Shown: piece by piece, positions 12,873 to 24,542 of the stretch
How positions within the stretch are numbered: the stretch's first letter is position 1
How the letters are laid out: each line of letters starts with the position of its first letter
From: Piromyces finnis
Taxonomy: Eukaryota > Neocallimastigomycota > Neocallimastigomycetes > Neocallimastigales > Neocallimastigaceae
Length of the DNA: 64,000 bases
Direction: 5' to 3'
NCBI GenBank assembly: GCA_002104945.1
Contig: MCFH01000014.1
Span: forward strand, 234,501 to 298,500
The notes under the pieces: model-generated
Told to the model about the DNA's origin: nothing
The model's database searches: none
Seen by the model: only the letters and a program-made list of their open reading frames with translations
Program-made: the position numbers and the translations under genes

Positions 12873-15800
12873 CTGAAATATAAAAAAAAAAAAATGAAAA
12901 ATAAAATACAAAGTATAAATATTACAAAAATAAAATATATATAATATATATATAAAGAATGAACGAATGAAAGAAAATAAGAAAATAAAAAATTAAAAAA
13001 AGAAAAAAAAAAAAAAAAAATTTAAATCTTTTTTTTAATATTTCTGTTAATTCAATAGTAATATCTTTATATATAATACTTATATATTTATGTATATTTC
13101 AACATTAAATAATTTTAGATAAATAAATAATTATTTGTAAAAATATTTAAATTAAAAATACGTTAATATGGGTTTTGTTACCTTTTTTTTTTCTTCTTTT
13201 TAATTAGTATAATAAATAAATATAATAATAATATTTATTATATTGAATTCATTTATATTGAATTTACTTTAAATTTTGAAATCTATGGATTTTAAAATAA
13301 CAATTATAAAATTTAATATTTATCAAATGCCTGTTATTATTAATTTATTATTATAATTTAATAATTATTGTATTATATATGCATATATATATATATATTG
13401 AAAAAGAAAAGAGGCTAATAAAACAAAATTGACTTTTTAAAAAATATTTTTAAATGATTACATTTCTGAATTGAATTAATTTCTAAAATAACATTACTTT
13501 TCCATTGTTACAATTACTTTTAATGTTTTTAAAATTTCATTCAGAAAAAAATAAAATATATAAATATAAAATATAAAGTTTGATTATAAAATTTCAATTT
13601 TATTCATTGAATAATTAAAGCATTTCTAATTTGAAATCCAAATTTCTATTATATTCTTTTTATATCAAATTTATTTTTCAATAAAGATACTGTTAAAGAT
13701 AGCAAAATAATTTATATATCGATTTTTTATTTTATACATTATTTATCTTAATATATACCTAATTTTTTAGTTTGTAATAGTATTGTTATAATTCTCTTTA
13801 TTATTTCTTTTCTTTTTTTTTTTTATTTTTTTATTTCATATTTCCCTTTATAAATTGTTTTCAAGTAAATAAAAGTAGATGTGGGTAATAAATTTTTAAT
13901 TAATTAAAATTTTACTTTACCTTTTTTCTACCAATAAAATATATTTCAAAAATTTTTTATAATCAATATATTATAATCATTTAAATTTAAAAAAAAGAAA
14001 ATTATTTTGTAAAAAGAGATTTTATAACATTTTTTTAAAAATGCTAAAAATATAAAATAGTTATTTTCATATATCAAGAAATATATAATAAAAGGCATGT
14101 CTTTAAATAATTCAATAATGTATTAAAATATGAATTTTAATAACATTATATATGATATAATTAAAGATTTTAAAAAAAAACAAAAAAGATAAATAAATAT
14201 TATTTTGTTAAATTAAATGATACCTATCAATTTTAAAAAAAATTCTATATATATTTTTTTGTTTTGTTTTTGTTTGTTTTGTTATATTTTTTGTTCTCAT
14301 TTTAAAAGAAAAAAAAAGATAAAATACAAAATATTTTTTTTTTCATTGAATAAAAGAAAAATAATAAAAAAAATTAATTTAACTATTATTATTATTATTA
14401 TTATTATTATCAGTACTAATAAAATTTTGAATATTATTTTTATACATTTTTTACCTATTAATGTTATATTAAAAATAAAATATCTTTTCTCATTTTTAAT
14501 ATCTTTAATAATCAAATTATAATTATTTCTTCTGTATTTTCCTAGATGTATATTTTTTATATGTAATACAATAGTAATTTTAAGTAATTTAATAAATAAA
14601 TTAATATAAAAAAGTATTTAATAACAATATTATTATATAATAAAATCTTACACTACATAAAATACAAAGTATAAATCTTACACTACATAAAATATTACAC
14701 TTTCTTTACTATTATTTTAAATAACTCTTTAGTATTATGTTTGAAGATAATTGAATTGAAAATCAATATTATAATATTTAAAAGGTTAGAAATTATATAT
14801 AGTATACAATATATTTAATATAATTTTTATTAATAGTATATATATCATTTTATTCATATCAGTTTTAAACCACAAATAATAACTCTATCAATAATACATT
14901 CTTTTAATGAAATTGTAATTATCTTTAATCAAATTATAATTAAATTTAATTTTATTATCTTTAAAGAATAAATTATAAATGTTAAATAATCATTACTTTT
15001 ATAAAATATTATTATTATAATATGGTAAATTAAAAATAAATTATTATCTATATATAGTTTTTTTTAATGTTTTTTTTTTTAATAAATATTATTACTATTC
15101 ATTATATATATTTTTTAAGATCATTCTTAATGAATGAAAAAAATATAATATTTCTTTCTGTTTAGAATTCTTTTTTTTAATTTAACTAGTTTTTTTTTAA
15201 ATGGAGTTTTAACAAATCATTATTTAAATTATAAATAAAAAATTAATTTAAAAAATCTTTTATTTATCAATATGAAATTAATTTATTTTTTTTATTCTAT
15301 TAAATAAACTTTTTAAAATTTCCGTAAATCTCCGAATTGTATCAAAATTTAATATTTTAACTTTTTTTTTAATATAATTTATATTAATAAAAGTTGACCA
15401 AATTTAGAATTAATAAAAAAATGAAAGATTTAATATATTTTATAAAATTTTATATCAAATTTACCCATTATAAATTTTTTTTTTTTAAAGATAGTAACAT
15501 TCAATATTAAAATATAACCATTATGATAATATTCTTCTTTACTATTTTATTACAAAACTTTATTATTGCTATTGTTTTATAATATTTTATATATTATATA
15601 AATACATTTTTATATTATATTCACTCTTTATTGCTATTGTTTTATAATATTTTATATATTATATAAATACATTTTTATATTATATTCACTCTTTATTGCT
15701 ATTGTTTTATAATATTTTATATATTGTATAAATACATTTTTATATATTATATTCACTCTTTAAATTTATCAATACTATTATTTATATATATATTCAAAAT

Positions 15801-16394
15801 ATTTGAAAGAAAAAATAATAATATGAACAAAAGAGTTATAATTCATTCAATATTGCTTATTTTTAATTTTAATATTAAAATATTTATAAATTATATTAAA
15901 TAAATATTTATAAAAATGCAGATAAATTTTAAATTAATATTTTATTTAAAGTATATTCTAATTTAAAAAAAAAAGGTATATGAATTTTCAAATTTTATAA
16001 TAAAAATATATTTAATATATTTTCACAAATAGGAATTAAAAGTGTAATTTTAAAAGAAGAGATTTGATACAAATTACAATTATCAATATACTAAATATAT
16101 ATTTTTTTTTATTTAGAAAACTATTAATAATATTGTTAAAAATTTTAATAATATGAAGAATAAAAATTTAAATATAATTATTTAATTTATATATGTAGTA
16201 CAAACCGCAACAATATTAAACTTTAAAGATAAAAAATAATTAATAATTATTATTCCATATAAAAAAAGAGAATTTTCACTTCTGAATTGAAATCTAAAAG
16301 TTATTCTTTATATTAATAATAATAATAAAGATTATAATTTTTTATAAGAATATATAATAAATACAAACATTTAGAAATATATATATATAAGAAA
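12873..16394. other. Long A/T-rich intergenic region
   Basis: About 3.5 kb between the HDAC 5' end and the CBM1 gene. Codon-poor A/T sequence prevails. The overlapping opposite-strand open frames at 14217-14522 are Lys/Ile/Phe low complexity and not credible. A duplicated phrase (TCTTACACTACATAAAATA) occurs near 14646 and 14676, and a 65-bp tandem repeat lies at 15562-15760. The region must contain the promoters of both divergent genes; no motif stands out. Confidence 0.6.
15562..15760. repeat. 65-bp tandem repeat, 3 copies
   Basis: The unit beginning ATTGCTATTGTTTTATAATA recurs at 15565, 15630 and 15695 (period 65 bp). The third copy carries one substitution and a 2-bp expansion. It is noncoding and about 0.65 kb upstream of the CBM1 gene. 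Confidence 0.9.
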
Positions 16395-17795
16395 ATGAAG
16401 TTAAGTATCATTAACAAGGTTTTATTTTTAGCTTATATAACAACAATTTATGCTGCTACTACTAAAACCGTACCAGCTTCACTTTTATCAATAACAACAA
16501 AAACAGTTGCAAAGTCTAGTACTAAAACTATTCCAGCTTCTCTTATTTCTTCTACAAATGCAGTAAAGACTATTCCATCTACCGTTAAGACATCAACTAA
16601 AACTGTTCCATCAATAACTAGTGGATCCAAGACTATTCCAGTCACTCTTATTTCATCAACTAGTAAGACCAATTCTAAAACTATCCCATCAACTAGCAAA
16701 GCTACTAAAACTATTCCAGCTTCTCTTATTACTTCTACATCTGCCAGTAAAACCATTCCATCAACTAGTAAAGCTACTAAAACTATCCCAGCTTCTCTTA
16801 TTACTTCTACATCTGCCAGTAAAACCATTCCATCAACTGCTAGTAAGACTCTTCCATCTACTGCTGTAAAAACTATTCCATCTACATCTGCTGTGAAGAC
16901 CATTACATCAACTGCTAGTAAGACTCTTCCATCTACTAGCAAAACTACTAAAACTATCCCAGCTTCTCTAATTACTTCTACATCTGCTGTAAAGACCATT
17001 CCATCAACTTCTAGTAAGACTCTTCCATCTACTGCCGTAAAAACTATTCCATCAACTGCTAGTAAGACTCTTCCATCAACTACTAAGGTTACAAAGACTA
17101 TTCCATCCACATCTGCTGTAAAAACCATTCCATCAACTGCTAGTAAGACTCTTCCATCAACTACTAAGGTTACAAAGACTATTCCATCCACATCTGCTGT
17201 TAAAACTATTCCATCAACTGCTAGTAAGACTCTTCCATCAACTACTAAGGTTACAAAGACTATTCCATCCACATCTGCTGTTAAAACTATTCCATCAACT
17301 GCTAGTAAGACTCTTCCATTAACTACTAAGGTTACAAAGACTATTCCATCCACATCTGCTAGTAAGACTCTTCCATCAACTACTAAGGTTACAAAGACTA
17401 TTCCATCCACATCTGCTGTTAAAACTATTCCATCAACTAATAAAACTACAAAGACTATTCCATCCACATCTGCTGTTAAAACTATTCCATCAACTAATAA
17501 AACTACAAAGACTATTCCATCAACTACTAAGGTTACAAAGACTATTCCATCCACATCTGCTGTTAAAACTATTCCATCAACCAGTAAAACTCTCCCAACA
17601 ACTAACGGTAAATGTCAAGAAACAGTTACTGTTACAGTTACTGTATCTGCAAAATGTGAAGCTACAAATACTAATGATCAAAACTGTGTTGCAAAGTGGG
17701 GCCAATGTGGTGGTATTAACTACACTGGTCCAACCTGTTGTCAATCAGGTTCAACATGTAAGGAATTTAATGATTGGTACTCACAATGTATTTAA
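16395..17795 (+). CDS. Secreted Thr/Ser-rich repeat protein with C-terminal CBM1 cellulose-binding module
   Basis: Single-exon 466-residue protein. Residues 1-21 ([21 protein letters not shown]) are a signal peptide. The next ~390 residues consist almost wholly of 9-residue modules such as [18 protein letters not shown] and TLPSTTKVT, rich in O-glycosylatable Thr/Ser, so this is a long extended stalk. A short TVTVTVTV segment between two Cys follows, then a CBM1 of about 36 residues. It begins [16 protein letters not shown], has six cysteines in CBM1 spacing, and carries the flat-face aromatics (Trp after VAK, Trp-Tyr in NDWYSQC). CBM1 binds crystalline cellulose. There is no catalytic domain and no dockerin, so a cell-wall or substrate-adhesion role is likelier than hydrolysis. 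The ATG follows a leader ending ATATATATAAGAAA. The nearest neighbour downstream is the SINE insertion. Confidence 0.9.
   Translation: MKLSIINKVLFLAYITTIYAATTKTVPASLLSITTKTVAKSSTKTIPASLISSTNAVKTIPSTVKTSTKTVPSITSGSKTIPVTLISSTSKTNSKTIPSTSKATKTIPASLITSTSASKTIPSTSKATKTIPASLITSTSASKTIPSTASKTLPSTAVKTIPSTSAVKTITSTASKTLPSTSKTTKTIPASLITSTSAVKTIPSTSSKTLPSTAVKTIPSTASKTLPSTTKVTKTIPSTSAVKTIPSTASKTLPSTTKVTKTIPSTSAVKTIPSTASKTLPSTTKVTKTIPSTSAVKTIPSTASKTLPLTTKVTKTIPSTSASKTLPSTTKVTKTIPSTSAVKTIPSTNKTTKTIPSTSAVKTIPSTNKTTKTIPSTTKVTKTIPSTSAVKTIPSTSKTLPTTNGKCQETVTVTVTVSAKCEATNTNDQNCVAKWGQCGGINYTGPTCCQSGSTCKEFNDWYSQCI
17053..17580 (+). repeat. 81-bp higher-order coding repeat in the CBM1 protein
   Basis: Three 9-residue modules ([27 protein letters not shown]) form a 27-residue/81-bp super-unit. 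It recurs at least four times, starting near 17053, 17134, 17215 and 17296, then degenerates into shorter variants with NKT modules. Near-identity at third codon positions indicates recent unequal exchange or slippage. Confidence 0.85.
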
Positions 17796-18037
17796 ATAAG
17801 TTAAATATGTAAATACTGTATGAAAAGTGATATTATATTATATTATACAATATATATATATTTCTACTGTCTATATTCATTTTAAATATAAGGAATAACT
17901 TACTGATTTAATAATCTCAATCTCTTATATAATTAATCATTAGTAAATTTATATATATTAAAAATCTTCAATGAAAATTAATAATAAGATTTTATTTTTT
18001 ATTATAATAAAAAAAAAAAAAATATGTATAAAAAACT

Positions 18038-18049
18038 AGTAATTTAATA
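18038..18049 (+). repeat. Target-site duplication, 5' side of SINE copy 1
   Basis: AGTAATTTAATA immediately before the SINE start is repeated exactly at 18621-18632, immediately after the poly(A) tail. Confidence 0.9.
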
Positions 18050-18620
18050 GTCGTTCCAGTTTTTATCCTGGTTGTTAAGGCGTTTCCTTAGCATATATAA
18101 GGCTTCTGGTTCGACCCCGCAGATGTCAGTGCCTGTGGATTTTCCCACTGGGTTTGCCATGGGTTGGGTTATGATATTCAGGTAAGTATAAATGAACTTT
18201 CTAATTTACTACTATGATAATAACACTCGTCTAGCCGGCCTGAGAGGGTCTAGTGTACATGGTACATTCCAAATTAGAACTTAATAAGTGGTGACTTAGG
18301 CTATGCCAAAAACACATAATATTCCTTAATCAATTTAAGTGTAAACATTAGGGGGCGGTTGACACGTGATCAAATTGACTATAAGAGGCTTAGCATTGTA
18401 GTTGTGAAATATCGTACAACGACATGCATCTAATGTACATGGATTAAGTGAGCGTCGAAGCTGAAGAAACAGTATGACAGACCAGGAGGGTCACAACCAC
18501 CTAGCAATAGGAATGAGCCAACGTTTCTCTAAGAACCACCATTGGAGCTAACTCTGATCGATGGGAGAAATGCACTCGGAAGTTAAAAAAAAAAAAAAAA
18601 ATAAAAAAAAAAAAAAAAAA
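18050..18620 (+). mobile_element. tRNA-headed SINE, copy 1 (full length)
   Basis: A block of balanced base composition inside pure A/T DNA. It begins GTCGTTCCAGTTTTTATCCT, carries a tRNA-like head (GGTTGTTAAGGCG at about 18070 resembling an A box; GGTTCGACCCC at 18108-18118 matching a B box), continues about 460 bp without a long reading frame, and ends GGAAGTT plus a poly(A) tract. It is flanked by a 12-bp direct repeat. The first ~70 bases and the phrase ATTCAGGTAAGTATAA match copy 2. Pol III internal boxes, poly(A) and target duplication define a SINE, mobilised in trans by a LINE that is not in this window. Confidence 0.85.
18069..18118 (+). promoter_or_regulatory. Internal pol III promoter-like boxes of SINE copy 1
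   Basis: TGGTTGTTAAGGCG resembles the A box of Ser/Leu-type tRNAs. GGTTCGACCCC at 18108-18118 is close to the B-box consensus GGTTCGANTCC. The spacing between the boxes fits a tRNA-derived promoter, but the flanks do not fold into a complete tRNA cloverleaf. Confidence 0.65.
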
Positions 18621-18632
18621 AGTAATTTAATA
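18621..18632 (+). repeat. Target-site duplication, 3' side of SINE copy 1
   Basis: Second copy of AGTAATTTAATA, directly following the poly(A) end of the element. Confidence 0.9.
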
Positions 18633-19609
18633 TATATTGAAATAGTAATATTATAAATATAAAATAAAAAATAAATGTTACACAAAATTTTATAATTTTT
18701 TAAAAAAAGTATAATTTTAAAGATTACTTTCATTTTTTAAAAGAATGTTTAAAAGACACACTTTTTTAAATTGTAATGTTTTTAAAAAAAAAGAGAATTC
18801 ATTAATTTTTATTATAATTTTTTAATTATTTTTAAATATATTGATATATCTCTTGAATAAGATGATAATCACTTTTAATAATTTCATTGCATAGAATTTA
18901 GAAAGAAGACTGAAGTTCAAAAAGTTGTTAATTACATATTCTTTGATTCGTTGTATTTCTCTTATTATTATAAAGTTCGTAACGATATGCATCATTGATG
19001 AAACGATAATTAGATTTTGGTTAAAACGTCTATTCTCTTTTATGTATTTGAATAGCAATTTTGATAATAATATTCATTACTTTTATACTATTAATAAAAC
19101 CATTTTTATATATAAATAATTTAAAAAAGAATTGATACACTTATATAAAATTATTCTATTAATAAATTATATTTTATTGAATATAATGATTATAAAGTAA
19201 ATAATATAATTAAATGAATGCATGATAATATTACGAATAAATGGGTATCCAAAAGCAAATTAAAAAAAAAAACAAAACAAACAGAAAAAAATAAATAGAA
19301 ATTCATTTAAAAGTGAATTTTTTTTTTTTTTCAATTTTCAATTAATTTCGTATAAAAAATTTTAAATAAATATTAAAGAGACAATATCGTGAATTATAAA
19401 GTAATAATATATACATTATTATTATATATATAATATGATTTTAAAATGATTTTGTATTAATGATTATGATGATAGTATTAAATATAATTGTTTATGAAGA
19501 ATGATTATATTTTCTTTTCTATAAAAATAAAATACTTTTTGATAATTTGTAAATGTTTATTACTATCCCATAGAACGTGACAATAGTAATAATAATTTTG
19601 AATGAAGAA
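18633..19609. other. Intergenic A/T-rich DNA
   Basis: Nearly 1 kb between SINE copy 1 and the end of the Cys-rich gene. Overlapping opposite-strand frames at 18822-19119 are slightly less A/T-biased than their surroundings but resemble no family I know. No other structure is visible. Confidence 0.5.
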
Positions 19610-20304
19610 TTATTCATAATTTATATAATTTATGTGTCCATAATGATTTGGTACACCATCTCTACATTTCTTGCAATCGCTACGATATCCAATAGTAAAT
19701 TTAGGTATATATTTTTTTTTTTGTTGAATATTGGTATTGATTTTTAAAATTTTATCCTTTTTTTCTTGGGTATATTTATTATTATTACAATAATTATTAT
19801 TTTGAATGCAACATTGTTTATCAGAAACTGTATTATTGCGTTGAAAACAATCCAATGAAAAATTATCACAGCAATCTTTATATTTCATATAATCCATTGG
19901 TGGTGAAGGTGGTAGAATATTCTTATATAAGTTAAAATTAATGTTTTATTATTATTATTATCATTAACATATAATATTTTTTAATAAAATTTAATTATTG
20001 TATTTTTAAATTAATTACTTTAAAATATGATAAATACCTTTGTAATATTAATATTAATTGAACAGCATTCGTCTATGTTTTCATTCCTTGTTATTTTTTT
20101 CTTTTTAAAATTTATTTTATTATTAATAAAAAGTAATAGAGTGAATATATATAGTTTTTAAATTAATTACATTTTAAATTTCCAATTAAAATTTTAAATT
20201 TCTATACCAACTTTTTTACATTGAATTAAATCATTTTTTTCATCTTCTTCAAGAAAACCCCTTTTTAAATTGAACTTATTGAAAGAATTGAATATTGAGG
20301 ACAT
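19610..20304 (-). CDS. Small cysteine-rich protein, unknown function
   Basis: Three exons (20304-20212, 20100-20038, 19921-19610) join in phase 0 into 155 residues beginning MSSIFNSFNKFNLK. I do not recognise the family. Cysteines come in pairs and CxxC form: ECC, DCC, QCC and DCKKC. The C-terminal stretch IPKFTIGYRSDCKKCRDGVP followed by NHYGHI looks like a short conserved motif rather than random sequence. The middle is Asn/Lys-rich. There is no signal peptide and no membrane segment, so the cysteines more likely bind metal in the cytosol or nucleus than form disulfides. The second junction uses a weak donor (GTTGGT), the least certain step of the model. It lies between SINE copy 1 and ERO1 on the same strand as ERO1. 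Confidence 0.6.
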
Positions 20305-20456
20305 ATTATATTTGTATTTAATTTATTTTTTTTTAAAAAAACAAAAAGGGAATTTAATAAAAAAAAAGAGTTCAATAAATTTAAATCTTTTTTAATGATT
20401 AAATATTAATCATAGATTAATGGATAATGTTGATTTTAAAAGTAAATGTAATTATT

Positions 20457-20565
<109 letters not shown>

Positions 20566-21523
20566 AATATTACTATTTAAAATTATTTTTTAAAGAAAAA
20601 AGTGACTTTTCAAATTCCTAAAGTTTTAAAATATATTAAAAAAAAAATCCTTTAATAAATTGATTAATTTTTTTTTTTTTTTTAATCTTTTTTATTAATT
20701 ATTTCAATATAAAATTTTATCATTTTTTAAATAGAATTACATATATTAACAATGAACCGATTTTTATGTTAACAATCCATAGTTAATTCATATATTACAT
20801 TTATTTCTAAAAGTCACTTTATATCACGTGTGTTTTTATTTATATAGAAAAAAGTTATTGTTCTGAGTTTGGGCAATTATAAATATAAAATCATCATAGT
20901 TATTTCCACATTTTTTTTTTTTTTTTTTTTTATTATTATTATTAAAATAACAACTAATACTAATACTTGTTCATTATTTATAATTTAATTCAATACTTTA
21001 AAAGAATTTTCATTAATCCTTATTTTGATTAAATAAATAAATGTATTGACCATTTATCTTTTTTTTTTTTTTTCTTCTGATAAATGTAAGGATATTTCAA
21101 TTCATTTACATATATACTAATTAAAAAAAAAAAAAAAAAAAAGCAAGTAAACAAAGTTATTTTATAATTTTTTATTATATATATATATTCTTTTTATTGT
21201 TATAATTTTTAAATTGCAAAAATAAAAATAAATACTTTAATTAAAATCAATAAAGTTTATGATAAATTATTTTTTTTAACGCTAAAACTTGTATAATCTT
21301 TTAATAGTAAATAAATTCTGTTTTGTGCTTGTATATATACTTTTGATAAATATATATATTATTTTTTTTTCTATTTCTGATATTAGTGTTTTTTTTTTTT
21401 TTTTTTGTTTTTGTTTTGTTTTTTACAAAGGTATATACGATTTACATTGAGGTTTTATTGGTTTTTCTTTTTTTTTTTTTGATAACCTAATTTATTTGTT
21501 ATAAATATATTTATTTTCTATAG
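20566..21523. other. Intergenic DNA downstream of ERO1
   Basis: A/T-rich, with several T runs of 15-22 bases (near 20910, 21060 and 21390). It contains the ERO1 3' UTR and presumably the promoter of the Cys-rich gene; no gene is seen. Confidence 0.6.
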
Positions 21524-24096
21524 TTAATTTATTTTTTTGGATTTTTTCTTTAAATTTGATTTTGATTTGTTAGCTGGTGGGGAATTCTTTTTAATAAAAT
21601 TTTCTTTAGTGCTTTTTTCGTTAGATTTAATATCAGTTTCATCATCCATGAAATTTTTTGGGTTCTTAAATGCTTTTCTAAGTACAAGAACTTGCATAAA
21701 CATTGCTATACTAATACTAAAGGCAGAAAAGAGTGCAAATCCAATTTTATCTTTAAGTTCTTTATTATTTGGATCAACTAATTTTAATGAGACCAATGCA
21801 TTAAATACAGTGTCTTTTACCCAATCTACATATTTAGCTATTTTTCTTGCGGAATCTAATAATGCTTTTTCTAATTTATCTTCTTCTTTTTTTTCTTTAT
21901 TATCATTTTCGGTTTCAGTTTCGGTTTCTCTTTTTTCATCAGAAGTAGCTTTTCCTTCTTCTTTTTCTCTCCATAATCCTCTAAATTCATCAATCATCTT
22001 AATTGTTGATGAAAGTTTGTTGAATCCATTGATGAAAGCAACAATTTCAGATCTCTTTAAACTAACTGAATTAACACTAATTAATAATAATAATAATAAT
22101 AATAAATTGGTAAAAAAAAAATTAATTTACTTTACTTTTTATTATATTATATGATCCTTTATTTGAAACAAATTACTTACTCATCAGTAGAGAATAAAAT
22201 TTTTAAAGCTGTACCAAGACCAGTAACTTGTAATTTACCCCATAAACGACATTTTTCACATGCAACACAATCCATAATACGAGTAACATTTCTAAATTGG
22301 AATTTAGTATCGTTTAATAATTCCTGAAAAGTAATTACAGCAAATAAATAAAATAATAAGTTATACAATCAAAGTATGTTAATATATTTGAATTATTTAA
22401 TAATATTTACTTTAGTTTCTGGGGAATTAAAGAATTGATTTTCGTTAAAAGTAGATGGATAATCTTTACTGACATCAATAACCTTTTTAACCAATTCCTA
22501 AAAAGTTTTAAGGATTATAATAAAAATAATAAATGGGGGGAGTAAATATAATTTTTATTAATTCAATTCTGTTATTGATATATTTAGTATTTAATAATAA
22601 AAAAATGATACATACAGAAACTTTAACATCTTCTTCATCATTACCATTACAGTATGTGTAATTGCTTAAGTATTTAGAGATCTTGTTGATGGCACGAATA
22701 TAAATGGCATAGTTTAAGTAGATATTTTCTACACGATCTGGGAATTTACCAATTTTCCATATGAAACAATCGACATTATGACCCTATATATATATATATA
22801 TTTCATAATATATATATATATATTAATTTAATATTCTTATTAAATAATAATTATATTTTTTCTTTTATAATTGTAATTATTATTATTATGTATTAATCTT
22901 TACCCAAACACCAGTCTTAGTGTCGAGCCAATAATAACAAACATTGGTTGAAATTGATGCATGAAGACCTTATTGATGAAAATAGTTTTTATTAGTGTAC
23001 TTGATATTCTCTATTTTAATCTATACATAGAAAAAAAAAATATTTACCAGAAATTAATTTATAATAAACACGCTTTTCAAGACAAGTTTCTTCACCTAAT
23101 TGATTTGGAACACCAAAACAATTTTCGTTGTAGATAGCTTTCCAAACACGAGTAGCAGAATCACCAGTGTATCCAGTATACTTTTCTGGATTAGTTGGTA
23201 AATCAACATATCTTATTCCTTTTATTTTTATATTTCGTTTTTTTTTTTTTTTTTTTTTTTTTGAAATAATAAAATAATTTATATATATTATATTAATATA
23301 TAAATATTCATATATATAAATAGTTTAAAAAAAAAAGTATTAATTTTAATAATAATTACCGTTGGAATCTTCGTCAAAAACACAAAATTCATTAGAGGAA
23401 TAATCACAATTTCCAAACATTGAAGAAGCTCCATAGATTGAAGATTTTTCAATTTTACTAAGGTTTTCGACCTTCCATTCTTCTGGAATTTTTTCCTTTA
23501 AATTTTAAAATTTAAAACATTTGAATATTTAATATTTAAACTAGCAATTGTATATTTTAATATTGTTAATATACTTTACTTCTTCAACAGAAGGAACTGA
23601 ACAACGTTCACTAGTACAAAGTAAATCAGCGTCTGGCCAGAATTGGCATTCTTTCCAAAGATCAACCTTATTATTTATTTTTTTGAGAAAATGAAAATTG
23701 AAATTTAAAAATTATATGTCATTCATTATAGATATATAAATATAAATATTTATATGCTTTATTCTTGTTGGTGGATGTGAACAAGTTATACCTTGTAATA
23801 ACGGAAGAATGTTGATTCTACTAATTCACCAAGAATTGGTGAAATTACTTTATTCATTTCTTCAACTGATTCATATTTACATTGACAATCAGCAATATCA
23901 CCTTCAAACTATATATATAGATAATATTACACTTTATTAATATTTACTTTTATATAAATTTGATATTTAATAACATGCTAATTCTTACACAACAATATCC
24001 ATTGTCTTTTCTTCCCCCGACAATTTCGTCACCTTTAACTAAAAGGGATGTTGAAATGAGACCTAAAAGTTGTAAAGACAATTGTTTAAACTTCAT
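21524..24096 (-). CDS. Endoplasmic reticulum oxidoreductin ERO1
   Basis: FAD-dependent thiol oxidase that reoxidises protein disulfide isomerase in the ER lumen. Ten exons: 24096-23989, 23908-23792, 23666-23580, 23495-23360, 23218-23048, 22968-22904, 22783-22616, 22497-22411, 22323-22181, 22076-21524; 544 residues with consistent phases. Signal peptide: [19 protein letters not shown]. The shuttle pair is C92-x4-C97 (CTSERC). The active-site triad is C332-xx-C335-xx-C338 in [14 protein letters not shown], followed by [11 protein letters not shown]. The core also shows [10 protein letters not shown] and CFGVPNQ. Residues about 471-495 are a hydrophobic segment ([20 protein letters not shown]) followed by Lys-rich sequence, which suggests a membrane anchor where yeast Ero1 has a peripheral tail. 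The region before it is Glu/Lys-rich. No key residue is missing. The family normally passes electrons to O2, notable if the host is an anaerobe. Confidence 0.95.
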
Positions 24097-24529
24097 TCTA
24101 TAAATGATTTACCATCATAATATTTATTGAATATGAATATGGAAAAAAAAAAAAAATTATTAATACTCCTATTTTTGTTGTAATGTTCTGTTTATATATA
24201 TATACTTTTGAAATGCACAATTATCACTCACTTTTTATTTATTTATTTATTTATTTATACTTTATAAGTTTTATAACTCAATCAAATCAAATGACAATAA
24301 ACAACACTAAAACAATAACAGCTATTTAAATATTAAAATATAAAAAGTATAATGCTAACTTCAATGCTTTTTTTATCTTTTTTTTTTTTTTTTATATTTT
24401 TTTTATTCCAGTTTTTTTTTAAGTAATTTTATTTATATAATTTTTGAAAATTATATTAATTATTTGAATTTAATTATTTAGTTACTATTTATTCATTCAT
24501 TTATTTTATTGACAACCTAATTTTTTCTA

Positions 24530-24542
24530 TTTGAATTATTAA
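24530..24542 (-). repeat. Target-site duplication, poly(A) side of SINE copy 2
   Basis: TTTGAATTATTAA (+ strand) lies directly next to the T run that is the poly(A) tail on the minus strand. It is exactly repeated at 25078-25090. Confidence 0.9.

Noticed and set aside
14217-14522. Overlapping opposite-strand open frames
   Set aside because: Lys/Ile/Phe/Asn low complexity expected from A/T-rich DNA; no splice context or domain.
16448-17554. 368-codon open frame antisense to the CBM1 protein
   Set aside because: A mirror of the in-frame coding repeat (VDGIVFV-type units). The sense frame has a signal peptide and a CBM1, so the antisense frame is a by-product of the repeat period being a multiple of three.
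18069-18118. A tRNA gene
   Set aside because: A and B boxes are recognisable, but flanking arms do not pair into a cloverleaf, and the same head occurs in copy 2 with a poly(A) tail and target duplications. It is a SINE head.
18822-19119. Two opposite-strand frames near SINE copy 1
   Set aside because: Slightly better composition than background but no recognisable motif, and each overlaps the other.
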